A DNA stretch of 64,000 bases from an uncultured Burkholderiales bacterium (GCA_903822825.1 CAIJQQ010000003.1:1-64000), one strand, 5' to 3'. Shown: positions 44,882 through 56,685, numbered from the stretch's first letter. The notes: generated by a model not told the origin, from the letters alone. Translations and numbers: made by a program.

Positions 44882-46288
44882 TCAGGTTTTCAGACCCGCC
44901 GACAACACTGGCTTTGCGGCTTTGGAAAAACCGTAGTTCGAAGGGATTTCCACGGGAACCGATGGCGAACGCAGATTCTGCGCGCCATCCAGGGGTTGGA
45001 GGTGGGCCAAATGGTGGACCGCCACAAAGCCGCCCGACTCGTCTTTGATCCAGAAGACGCCAGGTAAATGCGCCAACAGATCGTGCTGCTCGCGTTCACG
45101 CGCCACCAAAGCCATCGATTGCTGCACTTGCTCCGTGATGTCAAACATCACCATCCTGTTTTCAAGGCCGTCCTCATCGACCGTGGCATCGATGCGCACC
45201 ACCACCACCGGCCGCTGGGCGGTAGCCGCCAGCTTGAGTTCGCAGTGCCGACGGCATTTCCCGGTCATGACTTCGGCATGGAAACTGAGAAAATCTGCGC
45301 GTGACCCGTCCGTCAGAAAATCGACAAACAGTTGGCGCTTGGACTGAGACCGTTGCACGCCCAACAAAATGGCGCCAGCCATGTTGACTTCCAGCATCTG
45401 CCCTTGGCCATCGACAGACAACAGGCCCACAGGCGCGAAGTCATAGATGTCTGCATACCTTCGGTCTGAAGCGGCGTCAAGGGCTACAGCGCTGTCTGTA
45501 TCCATCAGGAGCGCCTTTGAATTCGCATAAGACAACGGCACTTGAGCGACATGCAGACTCGGTTGAGCCGTTGGGCTCAAGCGTGCGTATTCGGCGTCCA
45601 TCAGGCCATAGCACTCGCAGGCGCGGGCGCGCAGGCCCGAGGTATTTTCGATCCGGATTTTCCCGCGGCTGGTTCGAATCCAACCGGATGTCTGCAGCAA
45701 ACCTGCCGCCTGGGTGATCGACTCACGTCGCACACCCAGCATGTGGGCAATGACTTCATGGGTCACCTTCAACTCATCGCTGGCTGCGCGATCCTGGTTG
45801 AAGAGAAGCCAATAACTCAGACGCTGCAAAACCGAATGGTGTCTGCTGCAGACAATGCTCTGCGCCATTTGGGTCATGAGCGCTTGCACGTAGCGCAAAC
45901 TCAGGCAACGCAAGACCTCGGACTGAGCAAGGGCAGATTCGAACGCGTCTGCAGACATGCGGTACGCTTGCCCAGCGCACATCACCTTTGCACTGTGGTT
46001 CATGGTCGGCATGCCCAGAACGGAGGCCACGCCCACCAAGCCTTCGCGGCCCGTGGTGGCCAACTCCGACATTTCACCGTCCTGGGTGCTGGAGACCAGT
46101 GACACTGTGCAGCTCACAGGAAAATAGACAAAGCCAAATACGGAACCTGGCTCATCAATCACCTGACCTGAAGTCAAATCGACGGACTCCAGATCATCGC
46201 AAATATTGGCATAGTCCAAAATGGGCAACGAAGCCAAAATGTCGTTTTTGCGTGCGCTTTGAGCGAATTGTGGGCTTTGTAGGTGCAT
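44882..46288 (-). CDS. Crp/Fnr-type regulator fused to a C-terminal PAS domain
   Basis: 468 residues, twice the usual Crp length. Residues about 20-150 are a cyclic-nucleotide-binding-like beta-roll (DLTSGQVIDEPGSVFGFVYFPVSCTVSLVSS...ELATTGREGLVGVASVLGM), then a Crp winged helix (HHSVLQRLSYWLLFNQDRAASDELKVTHEVIAHMLGVRRESITQAAGLLQTSGWIRTSRGKI, about 160-225). A linker follows, then a PAS fold (about 285-395: YADIYDFAPVGLLSVDGQGQMLEVNMAGAILLGVQRS...FDITEQVQQ). The end (HDLLAHLPGVFWIKDESGGFVAVHHL) looks like the start of a second PAS that is cut short. No cyclic-nucleotide Arg/Ser site or Fnr cysteines are evident. The ligand is unknown. Confidence 0.8.
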   Translation of the reverse strand: MHLQSPQFAQSARKNDILASLPILDYANICDDLESVDLTSGQVIDEPGSVFGFVYFPVSCTVSLVSSTQDGEMSELATTGREGLVGVASVLGMPTMNHSAKVMCAGQAYRMSADAFESALAQSEVLRCLSLRYVQALMTQMAQSIVCSRHHSVLQRLSYWLLFNQDRAASDELKVTHEVIAHMLGVRRESITQAAGLLQTSGWIRTSRGKIRIENTSGLRARACECYGLMDAEYARLSPTAQPSLHVAQVPLSYANSKALLMDTDSAVALDAASDRRYADIYDFAPVGLLSVDGQGQMLEVNMAGAILLGVQRSQSKRQLFVDFLTDGSRADFLSFHAEVMTGKCRRHCELKLAATAQRPVVVVRIDATVDEDGLENRMVMFDITEQVQQSMALVAREREQHDLLAHLPGVFWIKDESGGFVAVHHLAHLQPLDGAQNLRSPSVPVEIPSNYGFSKAAKPVLSAGLKT

Positions 46289-46467
46289 GACATCTCCATG
46301 ATGTTGTCAACTGGAAATTGAGGAGTCCGAACGACCATGATGGCCCCCTGAACGCCAAACTGCCATACACCCTGCGGTCAAAATCAGCACCTCAGGAGGA
46401 CTACACCTTTCGGTGTGCAAACTGCACAATCAAGCCCTAAAACCCCCATCTCTGCGTCGCTGAAGCA

Positions 46468-47466
46468 TCATTTGTTGCCACCTAAAACCTTTTGCTTGAG
46501 GTCGTCGTAGGTTTTGGTAAACCAGCTTCTCTTTTCAAGCCGCTCTTTTTCTTCCTGCTCTTTTTGCTGTGCCTCGCGCACCTTCTCGGCCTCTGCTTTG
46601 TCTGCTTCGGCCTTGACTTGTGCCGCCACTCGCGCCTCTTCGTCCCGCTGCTGCTTGGCTTGCGCTTCCAGTTTGGCTGCGGCTTGGGCTTCAATCTGGA
46701 CTTGCTCGGCGTGTTCGCGTTTCAGGCGCTGGGCCTTGACGGCTGGTTGCTCCTGTACCCCAGTGGTCCAGGACAAGCCTTGCAATTGCCGCGCAATGGC
46801 TTGCTGCTTGCTGATTACTTTGCCTGATCGGCCGGGCTCAGCGTAAAAGCCTTCGCAGACGGTTTTTTGGCCTGAAGGCAGGGCGCAGGGATGGCGAAGT
46901 GGGTCTTTGGCACCCCATGCCGTGCTTCGCGTCAAGAAGATTTCGCATTGCTGGAGCGACGCATTGATCTTGGCGTCTTCCCCGCTGGTCTGCGGCGCCT
47001 TGAGGTCAAACCATTCGTAGCGCACCTGCTGCGTCTGCATCGCGGTGCGGACGCACTCGGTCATTGACGGGCCCAGTTGGGTGAACAGGGCGTTCCAAAC
47101 CGCCATAACCCTTTCGTTGCTGGTGACCACGGCCAGCTCGGTTTGCCCTTCTGTGGGGCAAGCATTGACAACGCCTTTTTCATTGCGGATGGCAGTGCCC
47201 ATCCAGCGAACAATCACTGGACCGGCTTGCTCTGGCCTGATCACCACCCGGGCTTCGAACAGCGGCGCGGTGACCACCCGCTCCAGCACTTGCTGGCCCG
47301 GCACCTGCAATTGCAGATGGCATTGCGTTTCGTTGTTGCGCACAGACGCCGCGATCGGCACCGATTGGGCCTGACCGAGCATCAATTGGTATTGTCCGGC
47401 GAACACCGGGCAACTGGCCATGAGCCAAACTCCGATCCATCCTCGCCATTCTTGAGAGCCCAGCAT
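46468..47466 (-). CDS. Secreted protein of unknown function with C-terminal charged coiled coil
   Basis: 332 residues, not recognised. A signal peptide is likely (WIGVWLMASCPVFAGQYQLM). The middle (about 30-235) has scattered cysteines (ETQCHLQ, VVNACPTEG, TECVRTAM, LQQCEIF, HPCALPSG, TVCEGFYAE) that could form disulfides in the periplasm. The C-terminal 90 residues are Ala/Glu/Lys/Gln-rich heptad-like (AEQVQIEAQAAAKLEAQAKQQRDEEARVAAQVKAEADKAEAEKVREAQQKEQEEKERLEKR), a strong coiled-coil candidate of TolA-like composition. It stands alone between the regulator and aroE. Confidence 0.6.
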   Translation of the reverse strand: MLGSQEWRGWIGVWLMASCPVFAGQYQLMLGQAQSVPIAASVRNNETQCHLQLQVPGQQVLERVVTAPLFEARVVIRPEQAGPVIVRWMGTAIRNEKGVVNACPTEGQTELAVVTSNERVMAVWNALFTQLGPSMTECVRTAMQTQQVRYEWFDLKAPQTSGEDAKINASLQQCEIFLTRSTAWGAKDPLRHPCALPSGQKTVCEGFYAEPGRSGKVISKQQAIARQLQGLSWTTGVQEQPAVKAQRLKREHAEQVQIEAQAAAKLEAQAKQQRDEEARVAAQVKAEADKAEAEKVREAQQKEQEEKERLEKRSWFTKTYDDLKQKVLGGNK

Positions 47467-47604
47467 CGCACCCGTCTTTCATGGTGCCAATGCACCTTTG
47501 ATCAATTGCATCGGCATCAGCGCGGTTTTCTTGAGCATGGTATCGCTGCCCTTGGCATTTCAACCACCAAAGTGACGCAGATAAAAAATACGCCGCATGC
47601 CTAC

Positions 47605-48435
47605 TCAGGCCAAGGGAACCGTGATTCTTTCAATCACCGCAGTGGTGTCCGGGCGCACGCCGCGCCACCATTCAAACGCCTCGGCCGCTTGTTCGGCCAG
47701 CATGCCCACCCCGTCGGCCAAGCGCGTGACGCCTGATTGACGGGCCAACTTCAGGAACGGCGTGAGGCCTTTTCCATAAGTCAGGTCGTACGCAAGACAC
47801 CCCAGTGCAAACGCCGAAACGGGCAAGGGTGGCAGCTCGGCCGTGAGGCTGGCCGAGGTGGCGTTGAGCACGACGTCGAACGCCTCACCCACATCGGCGT
47901 AACCCATACCCCGAACGGTCACGCGGCCATTGTGGTGTCGGTGGGCCAAATCGGCCAGCTCCTGCGCTTTGGCCACAGTGCGGTTCACGATCACCACCTC
48001 GGCGGGTGCCTCGGCCAACAAGGGCAGCAAAGCCCCTCGGGTGGCCCCCCCTGAGCCCAAAATCAAAACCCGTCGCCCCTGAATTGGGCACAGCAGGTTG
48101 TGCACCAGGTCGCGCACCAAGCCCACGCCATCAAAGTTTTCAGCGTAGACCTTGTCCCCTTCAAATTTCATGGCATTCACGGCTCCGGCCATCTGAGCGC
48201 TGGGTGCCAGGTCGGTGGCATAGGCAAAGGCATCGAGTTTGAAGGGGGCCGTCACGTTCATGCCCCGGCCGCCCGCGGCGCGAAAAGCACCGACCGCCTG
48301 CGCAAACCCGCCCAAGGGGGCCAAAAGCTTGGTGTAATCGATGTCCTGCCCGGTCACTTGTGCAAATGCGGAGTGAATGAGCGGCGATTTGCTCTGCTCA
48401 ATGGGGTTGCCGATGACGGCATAGCGGTCTGTCAT
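47605..48435 (-). CDS. aroE: Shikimate dehydrogenase
   Basis: 276 residues from ATG 48435 (MTDRYAVIGNPIEQSKSP). Reduces 3-dehydroshikimate with NADPH in aromatic amino-acid synthesis. Shikimate-binding SKSPLIHSAF, catalytic Lys in NVTAPFKLDAF (usually NVTVPFK), Asp in AENFDGVGLVRDL, and NADP loop LILGSGGATRGALLPL with NRTVAKAQEL. C-terminal DGVGMLAEQAAEAFEWWRGVRP is typical. The longer track start at 48450 is a TTG. Confidence 0.94.
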   Translation of the reverse strand: MTDRYAVIGNPIEQSKSPLIHSAFAQVTGQDIDYTKLLAPLGGFAQAVGAFRAAGGRGMNVTAPFKLDAFAYATDLAPSAQMAGAVNAMKFEGDKVYAENFDGVGLVRDLVHNLLCPIQGRRVLILGSGGATRGALLPLLAEAPAEVVIVNRTVAKAQELADLAHRHHNGRVTVRGMGYADVGEAFDVVLNATSASLTAELPPLPVSAFALGCLAYDLTYGKGLTPFLKLARQSGVTRLADGVGMLAEQAAEAFEWWRGVRPDTTAVIERITVPLA

Positions 48436-48567
48436 GAAGGTGTCCAGCAATCAATCGCCCGATCTTATCGCCTGCACCAGCCCCACCCCGACCGCCACCT
48501 CTGACACCATGGCGTCAGGCACCTCAAGCGACATGCCCTAAATTGTGCAACCCCCCAGGAGAACCCC

Positions 48568-49638
48568 ATGAAAATCGTTCAATCTTTGAGACACAGCTTG
48601 TTGGCCTTGACCTTGAGCCTGTGTTCAGCGGGGCATGCCCAAGAAGCCCTTTCGCCCCTGAGCGGTCAATGGATCATCAAAGACTTCAAGTTCCACACAG
48701 GCGAGGTCATGCCTGAACTCAAGCTGCACTACACCACCTTGGGTGACCCCAAAAATGAAGCCGTGCTGGTGTTGCATGGGACGACCGGGTCGGGGTCTGG
48801 AATGCTTTCGCCAGCATTTGGTGGTGAGCTCTTTGGCACAGGTCAGCCTTTGGATGCGAAACGCTACTTTGTGATCCTGCCGGACGCCATTGGCACTGGC
48901 AAATCCAGCAAGCCCTCTGATGGCTTGCGCGCCAAATTCCCGGCCTACAACTACGCCGACATGGTTGCGGCCCAACACCGATTGGTCACCGAGCATCTGG
49001 GTGTTCGCCACTTGCGCATGGTGTTGGGCAACTCCATGGGCGGCATGCAGACCTGGATGTGGGCCATACAGTACCCGAGCATGATGGACATTGCCGTGCC
49101 CATGGCTTCACTGCCCTCGCCCATGTCTGGCCGCAACTGGATGCTGCGCCGCATGTTGACCGAATCCATCCGAAACGACCCCTTGTGGATGGGCGGCAAT
49201 TACACCCAACAGCCCCCGAGCTGGCAGTTTGCTTCGATTTTTTATGCCACTGCCACCATTGGCGGCAACCAGGGCTTGCAGAAAATCGCGCCCACCAGCG
49301 ACAAAGGGGACGCACTGCTCAAGCAGCGCTTGAGCGCGCCTTTTGCTGGCGATGCGAACGACCACCTTTACCAGTGGGAGTCCTCCAAAGACTACGATCC
49401 ATCCGCGGGCTTGGAGCGCATACAAGCGAGCGTGCTGGTCATCAACTCGGCCGACGACGAGCGCAACCCGCCTGAATTGGGCGTGATTGAAAAAGCCCTG
49501 CCCCGCATCAAGACGGCCAAAGTACTGATCATTCCTGGCAGCCCCGACACCTTTGGGCATGGCACCACGGGCAACGCCAAGTTCTGGAAAAAAGAAGTGG
49601 CAGACCTGCTGCAAACTGCGCCCAAATTGGCACGCTAA
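48568..49638 (+). CDS. Secreted alpha/beta-hydrolase, homoserine acetyltransferase (MetX)-like
   Basis: 356 residues with a signal peptide (LLALTLSLCSAGHAQEALS), so it acts outside the cytoplasm and is unlikely to be a true MetX acyltransferase. Fold markers: VLVLHGTTGSGSGMLSP, DAIGTGKSSKPSDGL, nucleophile elbow LGNSMGGMQTW, catalytic Asp near INSADDERNPPE and His in TFGHGTTGNAKFW. It is probably an esterase or amidase of unknown substrate. AGGAG precedes the ATG. A shared terminator separates it from the convergent pmd operon. Confidence 0.82.
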   Translation: MKIVQSLRHSLLALTLSLCSAGHAQEALSPLSGQWIIKDFKFHTGEVMPELKLHYTTLGDPKNEAVLVLHGTTGSGSGMLSPAFGGELFGTGQPLDAKRYFVILPDAIGTGKSSKPSDGLRAKFPAYNYADMVAAQHRLVTEHLGVRHLRMVLGNSMGGMQTWMWAIQYPSMMDIAVPMASLPSPMSGRNWMLRRMLTESIRNDPLWMGGNYTQQPPSWQFASIFYATATIGGNQGLQKIAPTSDKGDALLKQRLSAPFAGDANDHLYQWESSKDYDPSAGLERIQASVLVINSADDERNPPELGVIEKALPRIKTAKVLIIPGSPDTFGHGTTGNAKFWKKEVADLLQTAPKLAR

Positions 49639-49650
49639 AACGCCCCAACG

Positions 49651-49686
49651 AAAAAGGCCGCTGCACTCAGGTGCAGCGGCCTTTTT
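49651..49686. terminator. Bidirectional Rho-independent terminator
   Basis: AAAAAGGCCGCTGCAC-TCAG-GTGCAGCGGCCTTTTT: perfect 16-bp stem, 4-base loop, T-run on both strands. It ends the alpha/beta-hydrolase gene on plus and the pmd operon on minus. Confidence 0.95.
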
Positions 49687-49700
49687 GATGTCAGCATCGA

Positions 49701-52022
<2,322 letters not shown>

Positions 52023-52032
52023 AACTTTTCCT

Positions 52033-53709
52033 TTATTGCAAACACTTGAAGCTGGCAGCAGCGTTGACATCGCCACCTTGGTAACGCGGCACCAAGGGCC
52101 ACTGGCACAGTGGGCGAGTGCGGATCAAATTGACAGGCAAGCTGACCGACTGATCGAGCAATTCCAAAGTCCCCGGAGCTTGACCGTTTTCAACCCAACG
52201 GGTCAAGGCGCTGAGCATGTCCACATTGGCTGGAGCGCCCGCACCCACATGGTCGACGCCGGGTGCCGTGTACAGACGCATGAACGCCTGTGTGGTGTCT
52301 GCGCCCATTTTCTGGCGCACAGACTCGTAGTAGCCAATGCCCGCATAAGGGCTTTGCGCATAGTCGGCCATGTTTTCCAGCACGATCAACTTGCCGCCTC
52401 GGGCGTGAAAGGCCGACAAATCGGGGTTGGTCGAATCCATCAAAGCTGAAATTTCTTTCACCCGCGCTTCGTGTTCACGTGCTTGGTAGGTGGTCACATC
52501 CAGCGCTGGGTTACGGGCATAGAAATACTGGATCGCACCGCCGCCATAAAACCAAGCGATGCCATTGCTCTGCTGGGGTGGCAAAGAGGGCGCTGTGGCA
52601 CCGGTCCACCAAGCCATCCACCCGCCCGTGGCGGCAAATGCAGGCGTCGCCTCGCCACTGGGGCCTCGACCGGGGTACTCGCGCAGACCATGGGCCAACG
52701 CCACGTCCATGCGCAAAGGAGCACCCAAGGTTTGCACCGCTTTGACTTGCGCTGCGGTCAAACAGCTGTCGCTGGCTGCGCCTTCGCATTGGAGTTTGCG
52801 CACGTCAAAAAGCCGGCGGCAACCCACCGGGTCAGACACCACACCGTCTGCCAAGCCGTCGGCAGCGTCACACGCAGCCAGCACCGCTCGGCCCACCAAG
52901 TTGACCTGTGCAGGGGCCATCCAACCGCCATTCATCAACGCCATGCCGTCGCGCAAACCCGCATGCTGCAGGCCGGTCCAGTGGATCACGGGCACGCGGC
53001 TGAAAATGCCATCAAAGTCTTGCGGGTAGCGCTGCGCCATGGTCAGGCCTTCGCGCCCACCTTCGGAGCTGCCCACGAAATACAGTTTTTCGGGCCCTTG
53101 GCCATAACTGCGCTTCATCACTTCGACCGCCACATCGCGCACCTTCTTGTAGGACGCATGGGCAAAGTTGAGCAAGGCTTCGTCGTTCAGGGCAAAAGTT
53201 TGGGGCGGTTCACCGGGTTTGTTTTGGTGGCCAGAATCGGTGCCGTAGGTCACATAGCCTTGGCTCAAAGGCACAGGCTGATCAAACGGCGCAGCGGGGA
53301 TCATGGACAAGGCGTTGATCAAAACGCCGTTGAACCCGCCACCACCGTACTGCACCGATCGGCCGTTCCAGGTCATCGGCAGATTGATTTGAAATTTGAT
53401 CGGTGGGGCTTGAGGGTCCAGCGGGGAAATCTCGCCCAACACGCGGCAATAAAGCGGCAAAGAAGGGCTGAAGCGGGCTGCCGGTGTAGGCCCGCGCTCG
53501 GCCACGGACAGGCCACTGGCTGCCTGCAATGCAGCCGAGTCGATGCGCACAGGGCCGCTGGGCAAGGCCATGATTTGCGCAGGCAAGCCGACACCTGTCA
53601 AAGCTTCGCAAGAAGCCTTGAGCGGTAGGGCTGGAGAAGCGGCCAACACGGTGCCCGAGATCCATGAGGCCGTCAAGACCAGCAGCAGAGGATGAAAATT
53701 GTTTCGCAT
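52033..53709 (-). CDS. Secreted tannase/feruloyl-esterase family protein
   Basis: 558 residues with signal peptide (LLLVLTASWISGTVLAASPALP). Tannase-family alpha/beta-hydrolase: nucleophile FVGSSEGGREGLTMAQRYPQDFDGIF, Cys pairs including CEALTGVGLP near the N-terminus, Asp-Cys-containing GDPVGCRR-like loop (VVSDPVGCRRLFDVRKLQCEG), and the C-terminal TAPGVDHVGAG with the catalytic His. The family hydrolyses esters of gallate, ferulate or related phenolics, and includes MHETase. It lies between pmdD and pmdA inside the protocatechuate operon, so its product is likely fed to ring cleavage (inference). Confidence 0.85.
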   Translation of the reverse strand: MRNNFHPLLLVLTASWISGTVLAASPALPLKASCEALTGVGLPAQIMALPSGPVRIDSAALQAASGLSVAERGPTPAARFSPSLPLYCRVLGEISPLDPQAPPIKFQINLPMTWNGRSVQYGGGGFNGVLINALSMIPAAPFDQPVPLSQGYVTYGTDSGHQNKPGEPPQTFALNDEALLNFAHASYKKVRDVAVEVMKRSYGQGPEKLYFVGSSEGGREGLTMAQRYPQDFDGIFSRVPVIHWTGLQHAGLRDGMALMNGGWMAPAQVNLVGRAVLAACDAADGLADGVVSDPVGCRRLFDVRKLQCEGAASDSCLTAAQVKAVQTLGAPLRMDVALAHGLREYPGRGPSGEATPAFAATGGWMAWWTGATAPSLPPQQSNGIAWFYGGGAIQYFYARNPALDVTTYQAREHEARVKEISALMDSTNPDLSAFHARGGKLIVLENMADYAQSPYAGIGYYESVRQKMGADTTQAFMRLYTAPGVDHVGAGAPANVDMLSALTRWVENGQAPGTLELLDQSVSLPVNLIRTRPLCQWPLVPRYQGGDVNAAASFKCLQ

Positions 53710-53759
53710 GAGTTGTCTCCTGATTGTTGTTAACGAATGATCTGAACTTGGGATGCCGG

Positions 53760-54695
53760 TTAAATTTTTTCTTCAGGCCAGTACAAGCGCATCGGGTTGT
53801 CCACCAGCAACTTCCTTTGCAACTCGGCGGACGGCGCAATGTGCGGGATGAAGTCCACCAGCAGGCCATCATCGGGCATGTGGTCTTTCAGGTTGGGGTG
53901 TGGCCAGTCGGTGCCCCAAAGAACGCGATCGGGAAACTCCGCCACGATGCGTTTGGCAAACGGGATCACGTCCTGGTAAGCGTTTTGCTCGCCATTCAGC
54001 GCTCGGGGCCCTGCGACTGAAAGTCGTTCAGGACAACTGACTTTGCTCCACACGTTTTGGTGCTCGCGCATGAACTTCTGAAACAACGCAAACTGCGGGC
54101 CCTCCACAGGCAAGGACACATCGGGGCGCCCCATGTGGTCCACCACCACCGTGGTGGGCAAGGCTGTGAAGAAGTCCCACAGCTCAGGCAGGTCCACAGC
54201 TTCAAAGTAAATCACAACGTGCCAGCCCCATTTCTGGATGCGGCCAGCGATTTCCAGCAACTCGTCTTTGGGCGTGAAGTCCACCAAGCGCTTGACGAAG
54301 TTGAAGCGCACACCGCGCACACCCGCGTCGTGCATGGCCTGGATTTCTTGGTCGGTCACGCTGCGTTTGACGGTGGCCACGCCACGGGCTTTGCCATTGG
54401 CGCTGACCAAGGCATCGACCATGGCGCGGTTGTCGGCGCCGTGGCAGGTGGCCTGCACCACCACATTGCGTGCAAACCCCAGATGGTCACGCAGCGCATA
54501 CAGCTGATGCTTGCTGGCATCACACGGCGTGTACTTGCGCTCGGGCGCATATGGAAACTCTGCACCCGGGCCAAACACATGGCAATGCGCGTCCACTGCA
54601 CCTGCGGGCAGCTTGAAGGTCGGCTTGGACGGTTCGGTGTACCAGTCCATCCAGCCAGCGGTTTTGGTGAAATCCCCGGTTGTGGGTTTTGTCAT
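53760..54695 (-). CDS. pmdD: 2-Pyrone-4,6-dicarboxylate hydrolase
   Basis: 311 residues, amidohydrolase superfamily, LigI/PmdD. Opens 2-pyrone-4,6-dicarboxylate to 4-oxalomesaconate. Motifs: AVDAHCHVFGPGAEFPYAPERKYTP (HxH), NVVVQATCHGADNRAMVDAL, GVRGVRFNFVKRLV, VVDHMGRPDVS, and RVLWGTDWPHPNL (catalytic Asp). LigI works without a bound metal despite the fold. Ten bases downstream of pmdF. Confidence 0.94.
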   Translation of the reverse strand: MTKPTTGDFTKTAGWMDWYTEPSKPTFKLPAGAVDAHCHVFGPGAEFPYAPERKYTPCDASKHQLYALRDHLGFARNVVVQATCHGADNRAMVDALVSANGKARGVATVKRSVTDQEIQAMHDAGVRGVRFNFVKRLVDFTPKDELLEIAGRIQKWGWHVVIYFEAVDLPELWDFFTALPTTVVVDHMGRPDVSLPVEGPQFALFQKFMREHQNVWSKVSCPERLSVAGPRALNGEQNAYQDVIPFAKRIVAEFPDRVLWGTDWPHPNLKDHMPDDGLLVDFIPHIAPSAELQRKLLVDNPMRLYWPEEKI

Positions 54696-54705
54696 GGTGT
54701 GTGCC

Positions 54706-55389
54706 TCAATCGATGTACTTCAGGCCAGCAGCAGCCAATGGCTCGCGCATCTTGTACATGTCCAGACCCAAAATGCCTTGCGCCAGTTTGTCGCGCTTGG
54801 CGCCTTCGTTGGCTTCACGCGCCTGAGCCGCTTCCAAAGTCTTGGCGACCAGGGCTTGGGGCACGCAGACCACGCCGTCGTCGTCGGCCACGATCGCATC
54901 GCCAGGGTTGACGATCATGCCCGCGCACACCACGGGGATGTTCACCGAGCCGACAGTCGCCTTGATGGTGCCCTTGCTGCTGATGGCTTTGCTCCAGACA
55001 GGAAAGCCCATCCTTGTGAGCTCTTTCACGTCGCGCACGCCAGCGTCGATGATGAGAGCCCGTGCGCCACGGGCCATGAAGGACGTGGCCAACAGATCGC
55101 CAAAGTAGCCATCGGTGCATTCTGCGGTGATGGCCGCGACCACAATGTCGCCGGGCTGAATCTGTTCAGCGGCCACATGCATCATCCAGTTGTCACCGGG
55201 GTGCAGCAGCACGGTGACCGCCGTGCCAGAGACTTGGGCGCCTGCATAGATGGGGCGCATGTAAGGCTTCATGAGGCCAACGCGGCCCATGGCTTCGTGC
55301 ACCGTGGCTGAGCCCAAAGCGGCCAGGTCATCGGTGGCTGCGCGGTCAGCGCGGGTGATGTTGCGGTAAACAACGCCGAGTTCGTACAT
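54706..55389 (-). CDS. pmdF: 4-Carboxy-4-hydroxy-2-oxoadipate aldolase (HMG/CHA aldolase)
   Basis: 227 residues from ATG 55389 ([38 protein letters not shown]). Class II divalent-metal aldolase of the RraA-like fold; cleaves CHA to pyruvate and oxaloacetate. Recognised by the [45 protein letters not shown] stretch (active-site Arg/Asp) and [27 protein letters not shown] lies before the start; a REP-like element sits 25 bases further upstream. Confidence 0.93.
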   Translation of the reverse strand: MYELGVVYRNITRADRAATDDLAALGSATVHEAMGRVGLMKPYMRPIYAGAQVSGTAVTVLLHPGDNWMMHVAAEQIQPGDIVVAAITAECTDGYFGDLLATSFMARGARALIIDAGVRDVKELTRMGFPVWSKAISSKGTIKATVGSVNIPVVCAGMIVNPGDAIVADDDGVVCVPQALVAKTLEAAQAREANEGAKRDKLAQGILGLDMYKMREPLAAAGLKYID

Positions 55390-55413
55390 GGTTTTCTCCT
55401 GATAGGGGTTGGG

Positions 55414-55489
55414 TTTGTAGGAGCCGCGCCCTCGCGGCGATGGATCGTGCAATGGGGTTCCATCGCGGCAGGGGCGTTGCTCCTACAAA
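55414..55489. repeat. REP-like long inverted repeat, copy 3
   Basis: TTTGTAGGAGCCGCGCCCTCGCGGCGATGGA (55414-55444) and TCCATCGCGGCAGGGGCGTTGCTCCTACAAA (55459-55489) form a near-perfect 31-base inverted repeat around 14 bases. It lies between pmdE and pmdF inside the operon, starting four bases after the pmdE stop. Confidence 0.8.
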
Positions 55490-55493
55490 AAAT

Positions 55494-56540
55494 TCACTGG
55501 CCTTTGGCCGTCAGCTGGTCATCCAGCCGCTTGAAGACGTGACGTGCATTGCCTTCGAAAACCATGTAACGCTCTTGGTCGTTCAGGTTGGTCGTGGCTT
55601 GCACATAGCGCTTGGTGTCGTCAAAGTAATGGCCGGTTTCGGGGTCAATGCCGCGAACAGCACCGATCATCTCGGAAGCAAACAAGATGTTCTTAACCGG
55701 AATCACTTTGGTCAGCAAGTCAATACCCGGCTGGTGGTACACGCAGGTGTCAAAAAAGATGTTGTTCAGCAGATGCTCGGTCAGCAAAGGCTTTTTGAGC
55801 TCTTGCGCCAGACCCCGGAAACGGCCCCAGTGGTAAGGCACCGCGCCGCCGCCGTGCGGGATCAAGAACTTCAACGTCGGGAAGTCTTTGAACAGATCTG
55901 AAGTCAGGCACTGCATGAAGGCGGTGGTGTCGGCGTTCAGGTAATGCGCGCCTGTGGTGTGAAAGCAGCTGTTGCAGCTGGTGCTCACATGAATCATCGC
56001 GGGGATGTCGTACTCGACCATCTTTTCGTAAATCGGGTACCAGGCCTTGTCGGACAGCGGGGGCGAAGTCCAGTGGCCACCCGATGGATCCGGGTTCAGG
56101 TTGATGCCCACGTTGCCGTATTGCTCCACGCACTTGACCAGCTCGGGGATGCAGGTGGCGGGATGGACACCGGGCGACTGGGGCAGCATGGCCGCAGGCA
56201 CGAAGTTGTCGGGGAAGAGTTGGCTTACGCGGAAGCAAAGTTCATTGCAAATCGCCGCCCAGGTCGACGACACATTGAAGTCGCCAATGTGGTGGGCCAT
56301 GAAGCTGGCGCGGGGGCTGAAGATGGTGATGTCCGAGCCGCGCTCTTTCATCTTGGCCAGCTGGTTGGTCTCAATCGTTTCGCGCAGTTCGTCGTCGCTG
56401 ATTTTCAGCTCGGACACTTTGGGGCTGACGCTGGAGTCCTGGATGCCAGCGATCTGGCGGTTGCGCCAGTCTTCCAGCGCCTTGGGAGCGGTGGTGTAGT
56501 GGCCGTGCACATCGATGATCAAGGGCTTGAATTGGCTCAT
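55494..56540 (-). CDS. pmdE: 4-Oxalomesaconate hydratase
   Basis: 348 residues from ATG 56540 (MSQFKPLIIDVHGHYTTAPKAL). LigJ-type amidohydrolase-fold enzyme hydrating 4-oxalomesaconate to 4-carboxy-4-hydroxy-2-oxoadipate. Metal-site DVHGHYTTAP, IPAMIHVSTSCNSCFHTTGAHYLNADTTAF, LKFLIPHGGGAVPYHWGRF, and LFASEMIGAVRGIDPETGHYFDDTKRYV. First gene of the operon, divergent from the LysR gene; no pmdU tautomerase or pmdK transporter precedes it. Confidence 0.93.
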   Translation of the reverse strand: MSQFKPLIIDVHGHYTTAPKALEDWRNRQIAGIQDSSVSPKVSELKISDDELRETIETNQLAKMKERGSDITIFSPRASFMAHHIGDFNVSSTWAAICNELCFRVSQLFPDNFVPAAMLPQSPGVHPATCIPELVKCVEQYGNVGINLNPDPSGGHWTSPPLSDKAWYPIYEKMVEYDIPAMIHVSTSCNSCFHTTGAHYLNADTTAFMQCLTSDLFKDFPTLKFLIPHGGGAVPYHWGRFRGLAQELKKPLLTEHLLNNIFFDTCVYHQPGIDLLTKVIPVKNILFASEMIGAVRGIDPETGHYFDDTKRYVQATTNLNDQERYMVFEGNARHVFKRLDDQLTAKGQ

Positions 56541-56636
56541 GGGACTTCCTGAAGGGAGAGGTGACTGGGTCAGATTGTGCAGGGTCACCCGCCAGGCAAA
56601 CAGCCTTGGGGTCATCTACCAGATATAACAAATGAG

Positions 56637-56657
56637 CATAACCAATCGATCAGTATG
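56637..56657. promoter_or_regulatory. Candidate LysR site in the pmd divergent promoter
   Basis: CATA-N13-TATG with an inner ATCGAT in the AT-rich 50 bases between pmdE and the LysR gene (TATAACAAATGAGCATAACCAATCGATCAGTATGAC). It is an imperfect dyad, placed by position rather than by a known consensus. Confidence 0.3.
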
Positions 56658-56685
56658 ACAAAATATACCCAACAGAAAGCCTGGG

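Noticed and set aside
46403-46416. ACACC-TTTC-GGTGT hairpin upstream of the Crp-PAS gene as a Crp/Fnr site
   Set aside because: Does not match TGTGA-N6-TCACA or TTGAT-N4-ATCAA, and the 5-bp arms are too short to separate from chance.
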